In this document: positions 1 through 6,355 of the stretch, one piece after another
How the letters are laid out: each line of letters opens with the position of its first letter
Position numbering within the stretch: position 1 is the stretch's first letter
Source of the DNA: Gammaproteobacteria bacterium UBA7449
GTDB lineage: Bacteria > Pseudomonadota > Gammaproteobacteria > Pseudomonadales > Pseudohongiellaceae
Assembly (NCBI GenBank): GCA_002477465.1
Contig: DLPV01000063.1
Coordinates: 1 to 7,981 of the forward strand
Reading direction: 5' to 3'
DNA length: 7,981 nt
Program-made: the position numbers and the translations under genes
The notes under the pieces: generated by a model
The model's database searches: none
Told to the model about the DNA's origin: nothing
Seen by the model: only the letters and a program-made list of their open reading frames with translations

Positions 1-1667
1 TTAACCCGTTCCTCACTGCCCTCAGCAATCCTGACCTTGCCAACCCTAAAGAACTGACGGATTGGATGGCCCAAAGGATTAATCGGGCAGACAAGCGCAA
101 TCAACTTCTCGTTTTCGATGCGGTAGTTTCTGGTGAACTGATGGAAATGACGGGTGGCACGGCACAATTCGCTGCCGGAATCCAGAGAAGAGAGAGAGAC
201 GCTTCAGGTATCGCGCCTGAGATTAATCTTCCCGGTTTGACGGTGATCAAGGGATATGATGCGTTCGGTCAGCCAAACGCCTTTGAGAGCGAGATTACAA
301 ATAATCTGGAATGCGCACAGTGTATCTTTAACTTCAACGATTCGCGGCAGGTGAACGCAGCCTTTTTAGAGTTGTCCTTGCCATTCGCTGAGAATGTTGA
401 AACACAGATCGCTCTCCGGTATGAGGACTACGGGGGCAACATAGGTGCTGATCTATCACCCAAAGTGGCTCTCAGCTGGCGACCTACAGAGGACATATTG
501 CTTCGGGGCTCCTACTCGCAATCATTTAGAGCGCCAAATATCGGCGTCGTAAACCAAGCGTTTGAGGCGTTCGGTACCACGGTACAGGACCCTCTTCGTA
601 ACCAGCAAGTTCGGGCTGGCTTGCTGCCTGCCACCGATGCTAACGCTATCGCAAATAGCTCATACACGACAGGTGCGCCTAATCCAAATCTTGGCAACGA
701 GACTGCTGATACCTACAACTTAGGCTTTCAGTGGACCCCAAGTGGCGCTCTCGAGGGTGCCAGCATAGGTGCTGATGTTTGGAGATTCGAGGTCAGTAAC
801 CGAGTGCTGCCGCTGATCCCAAGGGCGGCGCTTAACCCTGAGATAGATAAGTTCAATTCAGTGGTTGGCGACAAATCAAACTACATTCTTAACGACACTC
901 AACCCCTTGATTCCAGGGGGCCCGATGGAAACATTGTCGCATGTGACCCAGATGCCCTGGCCTCTCAGTACGGGGTAGACTCGGAAGAGCGTCTCAACTG
1001 CGTGGTCAACCCCGAAGCTTATGTAGTGGACGGCATTCAGCGATCGCTGTACGACGTAAACGGTGGGCTTACTACGATTGTTCTGCCGGCAGTGAACGCA
1101 GGAAACATCGAGGTTCAGGGTATCGACCTGAGTCTTGGCTATACTTGGAGCACTGACTTCGGTAACTTTAGGCTGTCAGCTGACTATACTCACATCGACG
1201 AGTACTTGGTTAAAGATGTTCCCGGTCTAGAGCTTGGTCTACAGGAGACTGGGCGATTTGACGCAGCTGGCGTGGATGGCGAGCAAAATATTGTTCGAGA
1301 GGTTCCTGACAATCGGGCCAATCTGTCCTTGAGCTGGAACAAGGACAACCATCGCCTAACCGTCTTCAACCGACACACTGGATCGTTCGAGGTCCTGGGC
1401 CATGCCGACTACATAGCCAACCCTAATACCCGCCAGGTCAACATAGACTACGCGAGAGCAAAGGTGGCCAGCTATAACACGTGGGACGTGCAATATAACT
1501 ACACGCACGACTGGGATAACGCCTCTTGGGGTTCCTCAGTATTCACTTTGGGTATTATCGATGCGACCGATGCGGATATCCCGCTATACAGACGTGCGTC
1601 ATTCAACGCCTCTGTTTTTGACGCCCGTGGTCGCCGCTGGTACGCAAGGTTGCTGTGGCAATTCTAA
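1..1667 (+). CDS. TonB-dependent outer-membrane receptor, C-terminal part (5' partial)
   Basis: This is the C-terminal 554 residues of a TonB-dependent receptor, an outer-membrane beta-barrel that takes up a ligand using energy from TonB-ExbB-ExbD. The frame is open to the left edge (first full codon at base 3), and the residues before the Met at 66 read as normal receptor sequence, so that Met is internal. Visible marks are alternating amphipathic strands, the barrel motif SYSQSFRAPN near 510-540, a NLGNETADTYNLGF strand near 690-725, an IEVQGIDLSLGY strand near 1108-1143, and a last strand WYARLLWQF ending in Phe, the usual BAM signal. The plug domain and TonB box are outside the window. 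Two cysteine pairs (codons at 312 and 321; 942 and 999) probably form disulfides in surface loops. Ligand class cannot be told from the barrel. A terminator follows 24 bases after the stop, so this is the last gene of its unit. The family call is firm; the substrate is unknown. Confidence 0.95.
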   Translation, partial: NPFLTALSNPDLANPKELTDWMAQRINRADKRNQLLVFDAVVSGELMEMTGGTAQFAAGIQRRERDASGIAPEINLPGLTVIKGYDAFGQPNAFESEITNNLECAQCIFNFNDSRQVNAAFLELSLPFAENVETQIALRYEDYGGNIGADLSPKVALSWRPTEDILLRGSYSQSFRAPNIGVVNQAFEAFGTTVQDPLRNQQVRAGLLPATDANAIANSSYTTGAPNPNLGNETADTYNLGFQWTPSGALEGASIGADVWRFEVSNRVLPLIPRAALNPEIDKFNSVVGDKSNYILNDTQPLDSRGPDGNIVACDPDALASQYGVDSEERLNCVVNPEAYVVDGIQRSLYDVNGGLTTIVLPAVNAGNIEVQGIDLSLGYTWSTDFGNFRLSADYTHIDEYLVKDVPGLELGLQETGRFDAAGVDGEQNIVREVPDNRANLSLSWNKDNHRLTVFNRHTGSFEVLGHADYIANPNTRQVNIDYARAKVASYNTWDVQYNYTHDWDNASWGSSVFTLGIIDATDADIPLYRRASFNASVFDARGRRWYARLLWQF

Positions 1668-1690
1668 GACAGCGAGTTTAATGTCATAAG

Positions 1691-1724
1691 AAAACGGCGA
1701 TGAGCGATCATCGCCGTTTTTTTT
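1691..1724 (+). terminator. Rho-independent terminator after the TonB-dependent receptor
   Basis: A perfect 13-base inverted repeat (1691-1703 and 1708-1720) with a GCGA loop is followed by T's running to 1724, giving eight T's in a row from 1717. The stem starts with AAAA, so the same element reads as hairpin plus U-tract on the minus strand and could stop transcription in both directions. It sits 24 bases after the receptor stop codon and separates that gene from the downstream cluster. Confidence 0.93.
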
Positions 1725-1773
1725 CGCCTGTGAATTAATGCTTGTGCCAGGATTGTTCGATACCAAAGTTGGC

Positions 1774-1803
1774 TTGGGATAGACTATGCTTAACTCTGAT
1801 AAG
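1774..1803 (+). promoter_or_regulatory. Weak sigma70-like promoter candidate for the four-gene cluster
   Basis: A promoter is expected between the terminator at 1724 and the small gene at 1844. The best pair I can see is TTGGGA (1774-1779) and GATAAG (1798-1803) with an 18-base spacer; each box matches the consensus at four of six positions. A TATGCT box at 1785-1790 is an alternative -10 but lacks a good -35. No clear operator repeat or riboswitch is visible in this leader. Confidence 0.2.
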
Positions 1804-1843
1804 ACCGAGCTAAGGGAAAAATCCGGCCAAGTTGAATGAATTC

Positions 1844-1984
1844 ATGACAGGACAAACCGCAAACAATTCCAGCAGGCCAACCCCGCCACAGCAGAAATGG
1901 GGCCGCATCTATCTGCTGGTAGCAGCAAGCGCGGTTGCGACAGTTGTCCTGCTACACGCCTTTTCAACTTACTTCGCAAGCTAA
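1844..1984 (+). CDS. Small single-span membrane protein upstream of the symporter
   Basis: This is a 46-residue reading frame. It has a polar, Pro/Gln/Ser-rich N-terminus (residues 2-17), a short basic stretch (KWGR, 18-21), then one hydrophobic segment of about 20 residues (IYLLVAASAVATVVLLHAF, 22-40) and a short tail. By the positive-inside rule the N-terminus would be cytoplasmic. Its stop codon ends three bases before the symporter ATG, and the symporter has no good ribosome site of its own, which suggests translational coupling and supports this gene being real. Several SSS transporters are preceded by a small membrane partner (for example YjcH before ActP, YhdT before PanF, DUF4212 proteins), but those are larger, about 80-100 residues, and I do not recognise this sequence as one of them. 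An accessory role is inferred from position only. There is no strong Shine-Dalgarno before the ATG; an in-frame TTG at 1832 is an alternative start. Confidence 0.65.
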   Translation: MTGQTANNSSRPTPPQQKWGRIYLLVAASAVATVVLLHAFSTYFAS

Positions 1985-1987
1985 CAG

Positions 1988-3664
1988 ATGCACCCACTCG
2001 ATTGGCTCATCGTAGTCGCCTATCTCTCCTATGTAATCTGGCATGGCTTCAGTCTGAGCCGGAGCTCCACCGATACCCATAGTTTTTTTCTGGCGGGTCG
2101 AAACCTGCCCTGGTGGGCGGTGGGATTGTCGGTGATGGCCACCCAAATGTCTGCGATTACCCTGATCGGGACAACCGGCCAGGCCTATAACGACGGTATG
2201 CGCTTTATCCAGTTCTATTTTGGCTTGCCGCTGGCCATGATCATCCTTTGCGTCACGGCGGTGCCTTTTTTCTACCGAGCCAAGGTGTTTACTGCCTATG
2301 AATACCTGGAGCAACGGTTCGATTCGCGCACGCGGACGCTGACCAGTTTCTTCTTTCTGGTGTCCCGAGGCTTGGGAGTAGGCGTAATTATCGCCGCTCC
2401 TGCTGTAATTCTCTCAATCGTCCTGGGATGGGGCGAGGTACTCACCATTTTCGTCATTGGACTTTCCACCACCATTTACACCATGATGGGCGGCGTGCAG
2501 GCGGTTACCTGGACCGATGTGAAACAGATGGTCATTATCATCACGGGACTCGCGGTTGTGGTACTTGTGATATTGGATGCACTACCTGCGGAAGTGAGCT
2601 TGCAGGGTGCCCTGTTCGTGGCCGGTGCCGCTGGCAAGCTACAGACCATCGACTTTAGTTTCGATCTCACGGAGCGTTATACCTTCTGGTCCGGCATCCT
2701 GGCCGCCATGTTCCTGTTTCTATCCTATTTCGGCTGTGACCAGAGCCAGGTGCAGCGCTATCTGACCGCCCGTTCCGTTGATGAGAGCCGCATCTCACTG
2801 CTCATGTCTGCTTTTCTCAAAATTCCACTGCAGTTCCTGATTCTGTTCCTCGGTATCCTGGTGTTTGTTTTCTATCAATTCGTCACGCCGCCCATGGTAT
2901 TCAATACTGTTGCCGAAGAACGGGCGGCAAGCTCTGCACCTGCGCAATACCAGCAGCTCCAGCAAGAGTTTGACGCAGTCCACGAGCAGCGAAAACTTGC
3001 CGCGCTGCGCTTTCTCGATTCCCGGGCAACAGCTTCGGATGTATCGGCAAGAAGTGACTACCAGGCTGCCAATACCAATTATCGCAACTTACGAAACCAG
3101 GCCAGCGAGTTCATTCGAGAAACCAACGAAGACAGCGCGTTTAATGATGTCAATTACGTCTTCCCTGTTTTCGTGTTGCAGAATATGCCGCTGGGTGTCG
3201 TCGGACTCATTGTCGCGGCGATTCTCGCTGCCGCCATGTCTAGTGTGGCAGCGGAGCTGAATGCACTGGCAACGGCCTCAACCATGGACTTCTATGCCGA
3301 GCATATAAATCCTGAAGGTAGTCAGAAAGAACTGCTGCGATTCGCCAGACTTGCCACTTTCCTATGGGGCATATTTGCCTGTGTTGTCGCAACATTCGCA
3401 ACGAATCTTGGCTCATTGATCGAGGTAGTAAACACCTTTGGTTCGTTTTTCTATGGTTCCCTGCTTGGGGTCTTCGTGCTAGCTTTTGCCGTTCCCAGCG
3501 CGAAATCCGCCGGCGCTTTTTTTGGCCTGTTGTTCGGCATTAGCTCGGTGTGGATCGCGAGCTATTTCACCGACATTGCCTTCCTCTGGTTTAACGTTGT
3601 GGGCTGTCTGGTCACAGTATTCGCTGGCTGGCTGATCAGTATGCTCGTGGGTCCAGAAGGGTAG
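1988..3664 (+). CDS. Sodium:solute symporter (SLC5/SSS family) with periplasmic insert
   Basis: This 558-residue inner-membrane protein belongs to the sodium:solute symporter family and would import a solute with Na+. Family marks are the N-terminal LDWLIVVAYL helix, AGRNLPWWAVGLSVMATQMSAITLIG (split here as AGRNLPWWA, 36-44, and the first core helix, 45-62), the GGVQAVTWTDVKQ signature (168-180), and FGCDQSQVQRYL (248-259). About 13 membrane spans are visible. In the helix at 402-421, A415, S418 and S419 fit the conserved Na+ site positions known from vSGLT. Between the spans ending near 298 and starting near 391 lies a hydrophilic, Gln/Glu/Ala-rich, probably helical insert of about 90 residues, predicted periplasmic by counting spans. 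The start is the ATG three bases after the small gene's stop; it leads straight into the first helix. The transported solute is unknown, but the neighbours suggest a product of the downstream deacetylase. The gene ends 52 bases before the next start. Confidence 0.94.
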   Translation: MHPLDWLIVVAYLSYVIWHGFSLSRSSTDTHSFFLAGRNLPWWAVGLSVMATQMSAITLIGTTGQAYNDGMRFIQFYFGLPLAMIILCVTAVPFFYRAKVFTAYEYLEQRFDSRTRTLTSFFFLVSRGLGVGVIIAAPAVILSIVLGWGEVLTIFVIGLSTTIYTMMGGVQAVTWTDVKQMVIIITGLAVVVLVILDALPAEVSLQGALFVAGAAGKLQTIDFSFDLTERYTFWSGILAAMFLFLSYFGCDQSQVQRYLTARSVDESRISLLMSAFLKIPLQFLILFLGILVFVFYQFVTPPMVFNTVAEERAASSAPAQYQQLQQEFDAVHEQRKLAALRFLDSRATASDVSARSDYQAANTNYRNLRNQASEFIRETNEDSAFNDVNYVFPVFVLQNMPLGVVGLIVAAILAAAMSSVAAELNALATASTMDFYAEHINPEGSQKELLRFARLATFLWGIFACVVATFATNLGSLIEVVNTFGSFFYGSLLGVFVLAFAVPSAKSAGAFFGLLFGISSVWIASYFTDIAFLWFNVVGCLVTVFAGWLISMLVGPEG

Positions 3665-3702
3665 TGAAATAGCCATCGACCAAAGAACTTTAGCTAAAAC
3701 CT

Positions 3703-3706
3703 GGAG
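3703..3706 (+). promoter_or_regulatory. Ribosome binding site that fixes the deacetylase start
   Basis: GGAG lies 10 bases before the ATG at 3717 but only one base before the in-frame TTG at 3708. The spacing therefore favours the ATG, which also opens the signal peptide with MHKK. Confidence 0.7.
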
Positions 3707-3716
3707 CTTGATTGGC

Positions 3717-6344
3717 ATGCACAAGAAACTTACCCAGCTGCTGCTAACGTCAGCGGCCCTTGGCAGTCTCTGCCTCTCCTTTTCCCTCTCTGCTCATGCC
3801 CAGGTTGACGCAGTCTATGATCAGGGCAGCAGTGCGCTTATCCGCATGCTAGAACGACTGCAGACGACCGCTTCAGTATTGCATACCGGCGCTCACCCCG
3901 ATGACGAAGATTCAGCTTTAGTGGCGTACCATGCGCGCCGCATGAATGCCCGTACCGCCTATCTGTCCCTCACCCGAGGATCCGGTGGCCAGAACATTAT
4001 TGGCGCAGAACAAGCCGATGCGCTTGGGGTTATTCGGACCGAGGAACTGCTGCAGGCCCGACGCCTTGACGGGGCATCGCAGTACTTTACCCGGGCCAAT
4101 GATTTCGGCTTCTCGAAGACTCGAACCGAGGCATCACGCATGTGGCCGGAAAATGAGCTGCTGGCAGATATGGTGCGGACCATCCGGGAATTTCGCCCTG
4201 ACGTGGTAGTTTCAAGATGGAACGGAACCAGCAGCGATGGTCATGGTCATCATCAATTTGCGGGCTACCTGACGCCTCTAGCAGTCGCCGCCGCAGCCGA
4301 TGGCGGCCGCTTTACCGATCAAATAGATGCGGGTCTGCAACCCTGGCAGGTGCAGAAACTCTATGTCAGCCTGCGTTCAGATCCAGCTGATCCCAATGCA
4401 CAGACACTTGAAATTAATACCGGCGAATATGACCCGGTGACGGGTAGAAGCTTCTTCCAAATAGGGATGCAGGGTCGCAGTCAGCAGAAGACTCAGCAGA
4501 TGGGTTCTCTCGAATTGCAAGGTGCTCAACTCTCTGTGTTACAACTCACTGAATCAAACATTGCGATAAATTCGGATGAACGCTCAGTGTTTGATGGAAT
4601 TGATACTTCTATCAGCGGTCTTATCAGGTTCGAGCGACAGCCTGTATCGGCATTTATTGAACTCTCTGTTGAACTTCAGGCCATGATTGCAGGCATTCTG
4701 AATAACTTTAACCCACTTGAGCCTGCTGCTTCGGTCGCGGAACTAGCCGAGGCCCACGAACTCGCAAATCTGGCCAAAGACGCTGCCCATGATTCTGAAA
4801 CGATTCGGCTGCTTGAAGAAAAAATCCTGGAGATTGAGTCAGCACTGGTCCTAGCTGCCGGTGTGCGGGTCGATGCCCTGACCGATACTGAGATGCTGGT
4901 CCCTGGCACCACCGCGAATATTGCGGCCAGAGCTTATATGCCAGGCGCTAGTGCCAGCCTGAACTCAGCGCAAGTCAATGCGCCGGCAGGCTGGAGAGTT
5001 TCTGCAGCAGATATGGAGTCGCTTCCCGATGAAACCGGGCGCAGACGCATAGAGCGCCCCAAGGAACAGGCCTTTTTCCAGGTCGCGATTCCCGCAGAGG
5101 CTAACGTTACTCAACCGTACTGGTTAGAGAAAACCCGCGAAGGGGCCGCCTATGACTGGAGCACCGCCGGTGCCGCCCAGACCCTTCCCTTTGCGGCGCC
5201 GCTTATCACTGCCGAAGTGGTATTCGATATCGCTGGCGTGACAACCGCTGTTTATAAGGAAGTTGAATATCGGCAACTTGACCGCATCAGAGGCGAGGTA
5301 CGGCGACGTATCGACATCGTGCCCGCTGTCTCGGTAGAACCAGCAACGGATCTGCTGGTCGTCCCGGAATCTGCTAGCGCACAGCCCATTCAGTTGCTGC
5401 TCAATGTGCACAATAACAGTCAGGACAGTATTGAAGGCAGCGCGCAGTTTGCACTCCCGCCCGGGTGGAATCTTGAGCCTGCATTCACCGAATTCGCCCT
5501 GCCCCCCGCACCGGCAAGCAGCACCCTGGCATTCGAGGTTTCGATGCCAGCAGACGTTCAGGCCGGTGAGTATCGACTCATTGGCAGCGCACTGGTTGGC
5601 GGCAAGCGCTATCAGCAGGCAGTGCAGGAAATTGCCTATCCCCACATTCGCACGCATCGTATTTACTCTGAGTCAAAGACTGAAGTAGAAGTAGTCGATG
5701 TCGAGGTAGCGGATGTTCAGGTAGGATATGTCATGGGCAGCGGTGACCACGTGCCGGCCGCTCTGCGCCGACTGGGCCTCGAAGTCTCGATCCTGTCCGA
5801 TGATGAGCTAACCACGGGCGACCTATCCCGCTTTGATACCATTGTAGTAGGTATCCGCGCCTCACAAACGCGCCAGGCATTTGTCTCTAACAATGAACGA
5901 CTGCTGGAATTTGCCGACGAAGGGGGTACGCTCATTGTGCAGTATCAGCAGCCAGATTTTGCTGCCCAGAATCTCGCACCATTTCCGGTAGCCATGGAAC
6001 GCAATGTTCGCGTCGTGGATGAAACTGCGCCTATCACCATCCTTGAACCTGACCATCCGGTGTTCAGCTTTCCTAATCAGATAGACGCACAGGATTTCGA
6101 GGGCTGGGTTCAGGAACGCAACAACTATAATTTTTCAAGCTTCGACCGTGAGCGTTATGTGCCTCTAACCGAAGCCCATGATGAGGGAGAAAGCCCAAGT
6201 GATGGTGCCATGCTGCATGCCCGTATCGGCAGCGGCAATTATGTCTATACTTCTTACTCCTGGTTTCGACAGCTGCCCGCCGGCGTGCCAGGCGCCTATC
6301 GAATTTTTGCCAATCTGCTCAGCCTGCCAGCGGCACCGCAGTAA
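3717..6344 (+). CDS. Secreted PIG-L/LmbE-type deacetylase with C-terminal amidotransferase-like domain
   Basis: This is an 875-residue exported protein. Residues 1-28 form a signal peptide (MHKK, hydrophobic core, AHA before Q29) with no lipobox, so it is probably periplasmic. Residues about 50-220 are a PIG-L/LmbE metal-dependent N-deacetylase domain: AHPDDE (59-64) supplies metal ligands H60 and D63 and general base D62, and the HGHHQ element places H176 and H179 like the HxxH of MshB. Residues about 310-380 are helical. About 380-640 is beta-rich, including a NEW3-like stretch (LLLNVHNNS to PPGWNLEPAF, 560-590) typical of carbohydrate-related enzymes. Residues about 665-875 resemble the class I amidotransferase/ThuA-like fold (VGYVMGSGDHVPAALRRLG, DTIVVGIRAS, GGTLIVQYQ), with no Cys nucleophile seen, so it is probably binding rather than catalytic. 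PIG-L enzymes remove acetyl groups from N-acetylated sugars or conjugates; the substrate here is unknown. Ends 11 bases before the lyase. Confidence 0.9.
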   Translation: MHKKLTQLLLTSAALGSLCLSFSLSAHAQVDAVYDQGSSALIRMLERLQTTASVLHTGAHPDDEDSALVAYHARRMNARTAYLSLTRGSGGQNIIGAEQADALGVIRTEELLQARRLDGASQYFTRANDFGFSKTRTEASRMWPENELLADMVRTIREFRPDVVVSRWNGTSSDGHGHHQFAGYLTPLAVAAAADGGRFTDQIDAGLQPWQVQKLYVSLRSDPADPNAQTLEINTGEYDPVTGRSFFQIGMQGRSQQKTQQMGSLELQGAQLSVLQLTESNIAINSDERSVFDGIDTSISGLIRFERQPVSAFIELSVELQAMIAGILNNFNPLEPAASVAELAEAHELANLAKDAAHDSETIRLLEEKILEIESALVLAAGVRVDALTDTEMLVPGTTANIAARAYMPGASASLNSAQVNAPAGWRVSAADMESLPDETGRRRIERPKEQAFFQVAIPAEANVTQPYWLEKTREGAAYDWSTAGAAQTLPFAAPLITAEVVFDIAGVTTAVYKEVEYRQLDRIRGEVRRRIDIVPAVSVEPATDLLVVPESASAQPIQLLLNVHNNSQDSIEGSAQFALPPGWNLEPAFTEFALPPAPASSTLAFEVSMPADVQAGEYRLIGSALVGGKRYQQAVQEIAYPHIRTHRIYSESKTEVEVVDVEVADVQVGYVMGSGDHVPAALRRLGLEVSILSDDELTTGDLSRFDTIVVGIRASQTRQAFVSNNERLLEFADEGGTLIVQYQQPDFAAQNLAPFPVAMERNVRVVDETAPITILEPDHPVFSFPNQIDAQDFEGWVQERNNYNFSSFDRERYVPLTEAHDEGESPSDGAMLHARIGSGNYVYTSYSWFRQLPAGVPGAYRIFANLLSLPAAPQ

Positions 6345-6348
6345 GAGG
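6345..6348 (+). promoter_or_regulatory. Ribosome binding site for the GTG-started lyase
   Basis: GAGG inside AAGAGGA directly follows (and partly overlaps, through the AA) the deacetylase stop codon, and lies seven bases before the GTG at 6356. The strong site with good spacing supports the GTG start and coupling to the preceding gene. Confidence 0.8.
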
Positions 6349-6355
6349 ATTACAA

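Noticed and set aside
66..68. ATG at 66 as the start of the receptor
   Set aside because: The frame is open to the window edge and the residues before it continue normal receptor sequence; a 533-residue protein would lack the plug domain.
1897..2082. 61-residue plus-strand frame overlapping the small membrane gene and the symporter start
   Set aside because: It overlaps two better-supported frames, is rich in Arg, Ser and Leu without a domain or a hydrophobic span pattern, and has no ribosome site.
3689..3698. Palindrome TTTAGCTAAA before the deacetylase as an operator
   Set aside because: Ten bases of AT-rich symmetry occur often by chance and no promoter boxes are placed around it.
3708..3716. 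TTG at 3708 as the start of the deacetylase (three extra residues)
   Set aside because: It lies one base after the GGAG ribosome site, which is too close; the ATG at 3717 has proper spacing and gives a standard signal peptide.
5124..5657. 177-residue minus-strand frame inside the deacetylase gene
   Set aside because: It is antisense to a well-supported coding region, is unrecognisable as a protein family and has no neighbouring context.
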